A DNA stretch of 64,000 nt from positions 74,016,501 through 74,080,500 of the forward strand of contig NC_091263.1 of the NCBI RefSeq assembly GCF_042477335.2, read 5' to 3'. The stretch comes from Ovis canadensis. Taxonomy: Eukaryota; Chordata; Mammalia; Artiodactyla; Bovidae. Positions 41,691 through 52,400 of the stretch are shown one piece after another. The translations under genes were made by a program, and so were the position numbers. Under the pieces are notes generated by a model. That model did no database searches. It was not told the origin of the DNA and worked only from the letters and a program-made list of their open reading frames with translations. How positions within the stretch are numbered: position 1 is the first letter of the stretch; each line of letters starts with the position of its first letter.

Positions 41691-43274
41691 GCCTGTTTCT
41701 CTCTTCTGCCGACAATCGCTCGACTCCTTAGCAGAGGCTTGCTTTTTTTCTTTGCTGGAAATTCCTCCTTTATGCCCACCGGCCTGGGCTCAGGGGAAGG
41801 TGCTTCTGGAAGCCGGGCGTACAGTTTGCCAGCTGCCGCAGCCTAGCTGCGTCTTCCGTCTCTGGACCCTGAACTCCGACTCCTCCATCCTGCCCCTACT
41901 CAGCTGTGCCCCCTGCTGGCCGTCCCCGGAGCCGTTTGCGTGTCCCTGCGGCCTCCCTCCCCGAGCTGAGGGGTGATGGAAAGACACAGAGCAGACCGAT
42001 CGGGGTCTCGGCCCTCTGCTTGCTTGGCTGAGATGTAGGAACAGAATAAAGCCTGCAGCATGAGGGTGGAAGAAGGAAAGGGAACCGCAGGCGGGTGGTG
42101 GAGAGCCGAGCGGGGAGGCCAGCTGCCTGTACCGGGCAGGGCTGGGCTTTGTCCAGCAGAGCCACGGCCACACATCCCGTCCGGCTGCTGGCTGTAGGCC
42201 AGGCTGGCCAGGCCAGGGGCGCAGGGACCAGGTCTGCAGGGGACGCCAGGCCTGCATCTGGGTGCCTTGGGCCTGGTGGGCCTTCCTGGGGTCCTAGGGG
42301 ATGGACGGGAGGGGCCGGGGGACCCCCTCTCCCCCAGGAGGATCTGGGTAGGGGTGGGGTGAGCTGGAGGGAAGGGGCTGGGGTAGAGGGAGGCAGCTGC
42401 CCTGGAAAACGCGGTCTCGGGCCTTCTCCTGGACTTCCTGACACAGAGCGTCTGGGCTGGGGCCTAGGTCCCTAGGGTGCACACCCCAAGTGATCTCTGT
42501 AGACTTACAGGCCTCGGTGCAAGAATTGCACGTTTAAAGGATGTGGAAAACATCCCCGCCCCCCCTTGCCGGCCATACAGAAACCAGCAAAGACTGGACT
42601 CAGACCATCTAGCCATTCGGCTCTTCACGCACAAAGTTTGCTTATTGCTGCTGTAAACCCTGAAGTGTGGGGACCACCGTGCCCACTGAGTGCTCCCTTA
42701 GGTTCCAGCCTCCTCTGTCTGATTGTCCGAGAAGGGCTGGTCTTTCAGGTGTAAAGGGAGGTGAGCTCAGGTTGGAGAAAAGGAAAGACGTGTGTGCCCT
42801 GTGGGGACCTGTCCTGGATACAGACAGGAGGTTGTGTTTGCTGAAAAGGAGCCTCTGTGTCGGGGCGCACCTGTGGCTGCTGGCTGTCCTGGGAGGGGGC
42901 CCATGTGGCGGGGGCATGGGTCAGCTGCCCCACTCGCCCCCCTGCCCCCAGCCTCGAAGCCTCTGTGTCCGCCTTGCCCCCTGCCTGGCTCATCGCAGGC
43001 CCTGGATGACTCCCTGGAGGACTGACTCCCTCACTTCTCTCAACAGGGTCGGTCGGAGCGTCTCCCTGACACCAGCATGAACAAGCGCAGCAAGCTGAGT
43101 GACCGAGGCCACACGCTGACCAGTGGGCGCCAGGCCAGGTTAGTCCAGGGAGCTCCCGCCATGTGGGTCTCACTCCAAACAAGGTTGGAGAAATGCTGTA
43201 ACCAAACGATTACAGAATGTATCATAAAAGTAAAAGAAAGAATAGAGGACGGGGTAAGAGATGCCGTGGACCCT

Positions 43275-43465
43275 GAGGCTGGGAAAGACTGACGGCGGGA
43301 GGAGAAGGGACTACAGAGGGTGAGACGGCTGGACGGCATCAGCGACTCCCCGGACAGGAGTTTGAGTGAACTCTGGGAGCTGGTGATGGACAGGGAGGCC
43401 TGGCGGGCTGCAGTCCATGGGTCCCAAAGAGTCAGACACGACTGAGCGACTGAACTGAACTGAAA
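43275..43465 (+). mobile_element. BovB 3'-end fragment
   Basis: Shows gagacggctggacggcatca, then ctggtgatggacagggaggc, then ctgagcgactgaactgaact. Confidence 0.87.
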
Positions 43466-43599
43466 CATCCAGGACAGACAGATACTACCCCGCGTCGTGC
43501 GTGGCGTGGATCAGAGCCACTGAGGCCCGGGAACGCTCGGAGGGCCCTGAGCCCGCGAGCCGCCCCCTGCGTGGTGTACCCCTCCCTCCAGGCCGCCAG

Positions 43600-44450
43600 C
43601 CAGGTCCCAGAGTCCCCCGCAGGCTGTCGCTCTTCGGCTTCCCGCGGCCCCTCTGAGTCATGCAGGGCGCTCCTGTGCGTTTCCAGCCCGACCGCGTGGT
43701 GCTGCGCGGTTTCTGGTCCGCGGCCTGCCTGCCCTCGGCGCTGTACTTCCGAGGTTCCCCCGCGCAGACGCGTGCCTGCTCGGATCCGCTTCGCTTCTGT
43801 GGGGTTTGCAAGCAGGACCGTGCCTGGACTTTCGTGCCTTGTCCTGTGCTGGGCGCTGGGTCACTTCCTGACCCCACTTCGCAGAAACCCTGCGGTCAGC
43901 GCGAGCTCAGGCCACGGGGCTGCCCGGGCCGCCTGCACGCCCACCACGAGGGGCCCGCCCAGCACCCCCGCCGCTGCCTCGCCCCGGCCCGCGCGCGCGT
44001 GAAGCGGCCCCTCTTCCGGGGTGGACTCGCTGCTCCCCGAATCCAAGCGGATGAGCTCCTTCCCCCTCCAGGCTCCCTCTCTTTCCCTGTTCTCCAGGTT
44101 TGGTTTTGTTTTTTGCTCATCCCCGGTGCGGGCTGCCTCCCCGGGCGCCCGAGCTGCTCCCGAGCGCAGCCGTCCAGGCGGCCGCCCTGCGGGACGGCGC
44201 TGCGGCCGCGGCCTCGCCGTGGGAACGCGGCCCGGTGCCGCCGCCAGGGGGCGCAGCTGCTCCACTGACCGCGCGTCCTCGCCGCGCGCGGCTCCAGGAC
44301 CCGCCAGCCCGGCCTGGGAGGGCGCGGGCCGCCGGGGAGAGCACGCGGAGCCGGCCCGCCCGGCCCGGCCAGGGTGGCCCCCTGCCCTCACCCTGCCCGC
44401 CACGCCCTTCCCGAGCGGGGCCTGGGCACAGGCTGCCCCCTCTGTCCACC
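43600..44450. promoter_or_regulatory. CpG island, unassigned
   Basis: Dense CpG, including a core at about 44120-44380. It lies about 1.8 kb beyond the 3' end of the kelch gene. No exon adjoins it that I can support. Open frames in it have biased, repetitive composition. Confidence 0.55.
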
Positions 44451-45314
44451 TGTCCATGGGAGGAGCCCCCCAGGAGCCCCTACCATTGGCTGCACACCCC
44501 ACTGCCCTCGCAGTTAGGGTCACTTTGCTCCGGGAAGCGAGTCACTCACACAATGCCTCGGGGGGTAGCGCCAACCTCCTTCTTTGAGTCCTGGGGCCCT
44601 TGTTAGAGCCAACTGGAGGTCGCCCCGCAGGCGAGGGGGCCTGTCCGTCACTGTCCCCACGACCTCATCCCCAGACTCCAAGGGTCCAGGCTGTGCCCCC
44701 GCCCCCCTCTGGGCACTGGCCGCAGCAGCTGCTCATCTCAGGGACGTGCAGTCTCCGCGGCTCCTGTCTCTCTCTCTGCTCCTTGGGCGTCTTCTGTGAT
44801 TGGTTCCATGTCCTCTGGGGCTTCGGCTACCCTGGGGACGGGACCACACCCTGTCCTTGGCCACCCACCCATGTCCCGGCCTCTGGGCCTGTCTCCTGAT
44901 GTCCCTGAAGACGGTCCTTCCTCCCTGACTCTGATTCCCGCTCGGGGAGTGCTGAGCACCGCCCCCCCCCCCCAAATGAAAGCTACCCTAGATCGCAGTA
45001 CGAGAGACAAGATGAGCCCAGCGTCCATCAGCGAGGCCTCATTCAATGACTCATTTTACTCTTGCCCACTGTAAAGTCAGTCAGGGAGAACGATGATGCT
45101 TCAGCGCCCGGGTCACTACCCCCAGCCCCACCCTGTGCCCCCTGCTCAGCCCCAAACCATCCTGTCTCACATGGAAGAGAACCAGCAACGGTCCCGGTTC
45201 TATGAGTCCCCCCATCAATACGCACTGGGACAGCCTTCACCTCGGGCGAGAGCGGGGCAGACAGGGAAGCACTTGAGGCTGGGCCACTAACTCTATCAGC
45301 AAGAGGAGGCTGTC

Positions 45315-45420
45315 GCTGCTGTCCAGCCTCTAAGTCGGGTCCCGCTCTCTGCAACCCCAGGCACTGCAGCGCGCCAGGCTCCTCCGTCCTCCACTGTCTC
45401 CCAGAGGTCAAAGTCACGTC
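45315..45420 (-). mobile_element. BovB 3'-end fragment (inverted partner)
   Basis: tctctgcaaccccaggcact, then agcgcgccaggctcctccgt: the reverse complement of the BovB end. It directly adjoins the plus-strand fragment at 45430. Confidence 0.6.
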
Positions 45421-45429
45421 TAGATCCCA

Positions 45430-45735
45430 CCAGTCCATCCTAAAGGAAATCGACTGTGAAGATTCAGTGGGAGGACTGATGCTGAAGCTGAAGCTCCAGT
45501 CCTTTGGCCACCTGATGTGAAGAACCGACTCCTTGGAAAAGACCCTAGTGCTGGGAAAGATTGCGGGGGGAGAAGGGGACGACAGAGGATGAGATGGTTG
45601 GATGGCATCACCGACTCCATGGACATGAGCCTGAGCAAAGCCTGGGAGTTGGGGATGGACAGGGAGGCCTGGCGTGCTGCAGGCCACGGGCTCGCAAAGA
45701 GTTGGACACGACTGTGCGATTGAACACCAACCACA
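45430..45735 (+). mobile_element. BovB 3' fragment
   Basis: cagtccatcctaaaggaaat, then gctccagtcctttggccacc, then gagttggacacgactgtgcg. Confidence 0.87.
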
Positions 45736-45964
45736 CGGTCCCACGGCTCTGCTCCAAAGCTGTCTCTGTCTACTCTGGTCTCCCCTGGGGAAGTCAGAGG
45801 GGTCCACTGACTGTTCCTGCTTAAGTAAGAGTCTTGTGCACATGAAACCCTTGGGAAACTGGTGAAGGACAGCGACCGGAATGCACTCTGCATGCAGCGG
45901 GCTTCCAGAAGCAGAGATGACGAGTGAAATAGACGGGTGTCCAAGGGCTGTTCAAACAACATTC

Positions 45965-46246
45965 CTAAATTGTATTTTGAGAGAAGGCTGTTTCCCGGTA
46001 CTGCTCAACTGTGACTGAAGCGGGCAGCTCTGTCCTTACCCTCCGACCGTGGGGAAGACACTGCAAAGGCTGGGTCCCCTCTGTCTGCATAACCCACATC
46101 CCCTGCGGCGCCCAGCACGCGCTGCTCTGCTTGGGGGCCACTACTCATGCGAACCCACGTGTCCTGGGTGACGGATGGACGTGTGGACCCCCACGCCCAG
46201 TGCCTCCGCCGCAGACACCACGGGAGGCCCCTGGGCGACGCTGACC
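45965..46246 (-). terminator. KBTBD12: Possible KBTBD12 3' UTR end
   Basis: No AATAAA is seen close after the stop. A variant AATACA on the - strand (45971-45976) is the best nearby candidate. Confidence 0.25.
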
Positions 46247-46428
46247 TCAGCGCCCCCCGCCCTCCTCCACCAGATCCGATGGCGGGGGGATGAGGTCGCG
46301 GGGGTTCATCCTGGCCACCAGGCAGACGTCGTAGCTGTCGTGCATGAGGACGTCGACGGCCACAACGTTCCACTGGTTCTCCCAGGGGTCCAGCTCCAGG
46401 ATCTCCTTGCAGATAACCTCGTGGCGAT
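46247..46428 (-). CDS. KBTBD12: KBTBD12 terminal coding exon
   Basis: The acceptor is gcttttcag|AT. It encodes [20 protein letters not shown], then [20 protein letters not shown], then [14 protein letters not shown], with TGA at 46247-46249. It closes the last kelch blade. Confidence 0.85.
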
Positions 46429-49400
46429 CTGAAAAGCAACAGAGAAGGGCGGCACTGAAGCCAGAGGCCGTCGTCGCCATCGCACAGCTTCCGCTAGAAG
46501 GTGCTGGGCTCCGAAAGTCAGCTAACAGCATGAACATCGCGCCGCGGCAGACACAGTGCTCCCGACATGTCAGGAACGGAGAAAGGCCGCGTGGGACCTC
46601 ACATTCAGGCGTCACTCAGGCGATGACTGAGTTACACACACGCTGTGGAGTGGTCTGCACAGTCAAGCTTTTCACACGCCCTCCCCCACATGGTCCCTCT
46701 GTGTGCTGAGCACACTTGGCAGATCTCAGGGACACGATGCAGTGTTGTTTTCTGGGTTTGTTTGTTTGTTTGTTGTTGTTGTTTGGCCAAACGGCTTCTA
46801 GGATCTTAGTCCCCTGACCAGAGATCGAACCTGGGCCGCAGCTGGGATATCCCAAGTCCTGACCGCTGGACGGCCAGGGGGCTCCCAGTACCGTCAGCTG
46901 CAGTCCCCAGCCAGGCCTTAGATCCCAGAACGCCCTCAGTGTGGAGCTGGAGGTCTGGACCTTCCGACCAGCATCTCCCCCTCTGCCCTGCCCCAGCCCG
47001 AGTCCCCGGCACTCCCGTCTCCACTGCCTGCTGCTGTGAGTTTGGTTATTCTGGAGTCCGCGTCTCCCTGAGACCACACGGGGATGGCTTTCCGGTCTGG
47101 ACTGTCCCGCTTAGCACCACGTCCCCCAGGTTCACCCTTGTGTGGAGTCACGACTGGCTCTTTGTGACCCAGCGACTGTGGCCACCAGGCTGCTCTGGCC
47201 ACGGGATTCTCCAGGCAAGAGTACCGGCTGCTGTTTCCTCCTCCGGGGGATCGTTCCGAGCCACTGAACTCATATTTCTACTCTGCTCTGTCTCCCCTTC
47301 TTATTTTTGGATTATTTGAATTTCTCTCTCTTTTTTGCTTCCCTGGGTTTCTCCTGCGGTGCGTGGGCTTGCCTCTTTCGGAGCACAGACTCCAGACCAG
47401 CAGGCTCAGCAGTTGCAGCTCCCGGGCTTAGCTGCTCTGAGGCATATGGGATCTCAGTTCCCCGATCAGGGATCAAACCCACATGCCCTGCACTGGAAGG
47501 CGGATTCTCAGCCACCGGACCGCCAGGGAAGTCCCTGGATTGCTTGACTATTTTAAATATCCCATTTTAATTTATCTTGAGATTTTAAGCCTCCTTTTTT
47601 TTTCTTTGTTTAAAAATTTTTTTTTTTTATTAAGCATGTTCTTTCTACAGATGTTTTTTAGTAGTTGTTCTAAGGATTGCAGTACCTTTGAACAGACTGT
47701 TTGCATTTATACCTCATCATGTAAGTGGAGGCGGGAGCTCCCCTCACCACATCTAGGCTCTCAGCCTCTCCACCCTTTTCCACTTAATTGTCACCACAGG
47801 GAGACGGCCCTCTCTGCACAACAGTAACCACGCTGAGAACAAGATCAGACAATGCTCATTTTTCCCCCTGTCAGCTGCCATTCTCGAGCCCAAGAACTGA
47901 CAAGGAGGACGCGCCGCCCGCTGCGTTTAGCCCGGCTCCACCGGGTTCCTCTGCGTCTCTCTCTCCTCCAGGACGTCTTCTCAGCGATCCCCTTGCCCTT
48001 CATGCAGAGGATTCTCCTCTCTCTCTCTCTCTCTTTAAAGCAGGCTTGTTGGCAGACATCCTCTTTGCTTTCCTCCGCCTCCGACAGTTTGATTGTCATT
48101 TTGCCCTCAATTCTGGGGGACGTTTGTGCTGGATTTGTAATTCCAGAGCTGGCAGTGTGTGTGCGTGTGTGCGTGTGTGTGCGTGTGTGCAGGCAGCTGT
48201 GTGCGTGTGTGTGTCTTTGTGTGTCTCCCCGTGTGTGTCTGTGTGTCTCTCTGTGTGTGTCTGTCTCTGTGTGTGTCTCTGCGTGTGTGTCTGTGTGTGT
48301 GTGTCTGTGTGTGTCTCTGCGTGTGTGTGTCTGTGTGTGTCTGTGTGTGTGTATCTGCGTGTGTGTGTCTGTGTGTCTGTGTCTGTGTGTCTCTGTGTCT
48401 CTGCATGTATGTGTCTGTGTGTGTGTCTCTGTGTCTCTGTGTGTGTGTGTCTATCTGTGTGTGTGTGTCTGCGTGTCTGTGTGTATCTCTGTGTGTGTGT
48501 GTCTCTGTGTGTGTGTCTGTGTATATCTGTGTGTGTGTGTCTCTGTGTTTCTCTGTGTGTGTATCTCTGCGTGTGTGTGTGTGTCTGTGTGTGTCTGTGT
48601 GTATCTCTGCGTGTGTGTCTGTGTGTGTCTCTGTGTGTATCTGTGTGTGTGTCTGTGTGTGTCTCTGTGTGTGTGTGTCTGTGTCTCTGTGTGTGTGTCT
48701 GTGTCTCTGTGTGTGTTCTATGCTTAGATTCTGCTCCACTGGCTTCTGGTCTCTTTGGTTGGAGACCCCTACAGTCATTCTAATAATTTTTCCTTATATG
48801 TTCTCTTATGTTTCTCTGGGTCTTAAGCATTCAGTTCAGTTCAGTCGCTCAGTTGTGTCTAACTCCTTACGATCCCATGGACTGCAGCACGCCAGGCCCG
48901 CCTGTCCATCACCAACTCCCGGAGTTCACTCACGTCCATCAAGTCAGTGATGCCATCCAGCCATCTCATCCTCTGTCGTCCCCTTCTCCTCCCACCTTCA
49001 ATCTTTCCCAGCATCAGGGTCTTTCAAATGAGTCAGTTCTTCACATCAGGTGGCCAAAGTATTGGAGTTTCAGCTTCAGCACCCGTCCTTCCAGTGAATA
49101 TTCAGGACTGATTTCCTTTAGGATGGACTGGTTGGATCTGCTTGCAGTCCAAGGGACTCTCAGGAGTCTTCTCCAGCACCACAGTTCAAAAGCATCAATT
49201 CCTTGGCGCTCAGCCTTCCTCACGGTCCAGCTCTCACACTGTTGTCTCTTTTAAGGGAATAACTCAGTGGTTTTAGTGTTTTCACTGAACTGTCTCAGCC
49301 GTCACCACCATCTGGTTGGAGAGCGTTTTCATCACCCCCAGAAAGCAACCCTGTCCCCATTAGCAGTAAGTTCCTGTTCACGCCTCCCCCAGCCCCTGAC

Positions 49401-52400
49401 ATCCGATCTCCACACACTTGCCTTTTCTGGACATTTTGTATGAATGGACTCATTTGGGGGGTTCTGTGACTGCCGTCTTTCCCCGAGCACAACGTTTTCA
49501 AGGTTGATTTACGCTGTAACCTCTGTCAGCCTTCATGCCTTTATCGCCAGGGAACCTGTGTGGCTGGCCCGTGCTTGTTTATCCATCGTTAGCTGATAGA
49601 CACTCCGGTTGCCCGCGTTTTGCCTGCTGCAAACCCTGCAGCTCTGAACACTTGTGCCTGTTTCCTGTGGACAGATGCCCTCATTTCTCCGGTGTATGTG
49701 CTTTGGAGGGGAATTGCTGCTGTCCATGGTGTTACAGAGAGTAACACACACACACACACGCACATGCACACACACACACACACACACACACGATGTGACT
49801 CCAAAATCTCAGGTTTCAAATTCCACAGAAGCTGCTACATGTTACAATCCCACCAGCCAGGTATGAGGCTCCAATCTCTCCAATCCTTGTCAACACTTGT
49901 TATTAGCTGTTTCTTTTCTTTACAATCACTCTAGTGGGTATAAAGGATGACCTCACTGTGGTTTTGGTTTGCATTTCCCTAGTGGCTGGTCGGAGAAGGC
50001 GGTGGCACCCACTCCAGCGCTCTCACCTGGAAAATCCCATGGATGGGGGAGCCTGGTGGGCTGCAGTCCATGGGGTCGCTGAGGGTCGGACACGACTGAG
50101 CGACTTCACTTCGCTTTTCACCTTCCTGCATTGGAGAAGGCGGTGGCACCCCACTCCAGTGTTCTTGCCTGGAGAATCCCAGGGACGGGGGAGCCTGGTG
50201 GGCTGCCGTCTATGGGGTCGCAGAGAGTCGGACACGCCTGAAGCGGCTTAGGAACAGCAGCAGCAGTGGCTGGTCATGTGACTCCTTGCCATTTCTTATT
50301 TTCATTGGGTACGTATCTATTCAGGTCCTTCGCCAGTTTTTTAAAGAGTGCTACTAATCGTTTTCTTTGTGTTATTAAAGTTGTAAGACTTTTAACAGAT
50401 TCCAGATACAAGTTTCTTATTAGATGTGTGATGTTTTCTCCCGTCCTGTGAGTGATACTTTCACTCTCTTGACATGGCCCTTTGGAGCACGGAAGTTAAA
50501 ATTTGATGTACAATGCATCTATTTTTTCTCAGTTGTGCTTTACGTTTATATAAGAAGTGAAGTGAATTCACTCAGTTGTCCGACTCTTTGCAACCCCATG
50601 GACTGTAGCCTATCAGGCTCCTCCATCCATGGGATTCTCTAGGCAAGAATACTGGAGTGGGTTGCCATTTCCTTCTCCAGAAGATCTTCCCAACCCAGGG
50701 GTCAAACCCGTGTCTCCCACATTGCACGCAGACGCTTTACCATCTGAGCCACCAGGGAAGCTCTTATGTAAGAAACCATTGCCTAATTCAGGATCAAAAA
50801 GATTTACACCTATGTTTTCTTCTGAAAGTGTATAGTTTTTCCTCTTGGGATTATGTTGTTGATCCATTTTGAGTTCATTTTTGTGCCTGTGTGAGGGCCA
50901 AACATCCTTCATTTGCACGTGAATAAATATCCAATTATTGCACGTGGATATCCAATTATTCCTGTACCATTTGCTGAAAAGGGGATCGTCTCCCCATTGA
51001 CTTGTCTAGCACTGTTATTGAAAATAAATTGACCATTAAAATAAGGGACCCTTTCTGGACTCTCACATACATTTCCACTGATCTCCATGTCTACTGTGGG
51101 GCCCCTACCACACAGTCACTGATTGTTGTATGTGTGAAGGAAGTTTTGAGATTAGGAAATACGAATCTTCGTTGTTCTTTTACAAGATTGTTTTGAGTAT
51201 TCTGCATCTCTTGCATTTCCATGTAAATTTCAGGATCAGTTTGTCAACTTGTGTGTGTGATGTCTTCCCATTTATTTGGGTTTTCAATGTCTTTAATGAT
51301 GTGCTGATTCCTAGAATGTCGACGTTCACTCTTGCCATCTCTTGTTTGACCACTTCCAATTTGCCTTGATTCATGGACCTGGCATTCCAGGTTCCTATGC
51401 AATATTGCTCTTTATAGCATCGGATCTTGCTTCTATCACCAGTCACATCCACAGCTGGGTGAAAAAGTTGGCTTAAAGCTCAACATTCAGAAAACGAAGA
51501 TCATGGCATCTGGTCCCATCAATTCATGGCAAATAGATGGGGAAACAGTGGAAACCGTGTCAGACTTTATTTTTTTGGGCTCCAAAATCACTGCAGATGG
51601 TGATTGCAGCCATGAAGTTAAAAGACGCTTACTCCTTGGAAGAAAAGTTATGACCAACCTAGATAGTATATTCAAAAGCAGAGACATTACTTTGCCGACT
51701 AAGGTCCGTCTAGTCAAGGCTATGGTTTTTCCTGTGGTCATGTATGGATGTGAGAGTTGGACTGTGAAGAAGGCTGAGCACTGAAGCATTGATGCTTTTG
51801 AACTGTGGTGTTGGAGAAGACTCTTGAGGGTCCCTTGGACTGCAAGGAGATGCAACCAGTCCATTCTGAAGGAGATCAGCCCTGGGATTTCTTTGGAAGG
51901 AATGATGCTAAAGCTGAAACTCCAGTACTTTGGCCACCTCATGCGAAGAGTTGGCTCATTGGAAAAGACTCTGATGGTGGGAGGGATTGGGGGCAGGAGG
52001 AGAAGGGGACGACCCAGGATGAGATGGCTGGATGGCATCACGGACTCGATGGACGTGAGTCTGAGTGAACTCCAGGAGTTGGTGATGGACAGGGAGGCCT
52101 GGTGTGCTGCGATTCATGGGGTCGCAGGGAGTCGGACACGACTGAGCGGCTGACCTGAACTGAACTAATGGCGTGCAGTTTTCATCGTACAAGTGCTGAG
52201 GTTTTTGGAGTCACATTGTGTGTGTCTGTGTGTTACTGTTTGCAACCCCATGGACTGAGGCCCGCCAGGCTCATCTGTCCATGGGATTTTCCAGGCAAGA
52301 ATACTGGAGTGGGTTGCCCTTCACTTCTCCAGGGTATCATCCCAACCCAGGGATCAGATCCTCGTCTCCTACGCTGCAGGCAGACTCGCTACTGTCTGAG

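Larger units (their letters stand above)
26620..46246. other. Gene-poor interval between SEC61A1 and the kelch gene
   Basis: No exon is supported. Recognisable content is repeats (listed separately) and two GC-rich islands (35.95-37.3 and 43.6-44.45 kb). Stretches at 31.35-31.85, 34.55-35.6, 37.3-38.3 and 41.7-43.0 kb match nothing I know. Confidence 0.65.
49270..51290 (-). mobile_element. L1M-type LINE remnant, interrupted
   Basis: Pieces at 49270-49980, 50275-50550 and 50766-51290 read as antisense old L1: tttggtttgcatttccctag, then ttgatccattttgagttcat. They are split by a Bov-A2 (49991-50264) and a Bov-tA (50553-50760). Further antisense L1-like sequence appears at 53045-53205 and 53480-53600. 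Confidence 0.7.

Noticed and set aside
44990-45290. Short frames near DRSTRDKMSPASISEASFND
   Set aside because: No splice context or domain, and too short to support as an exon.
47788-48950. Long Cys/Val/Ser-rich frames (up to 331 codons) and a His/Thr-rich - strand frame
   Set aside because: They are products of the GT-rich simple repeat, open in several frames at once.
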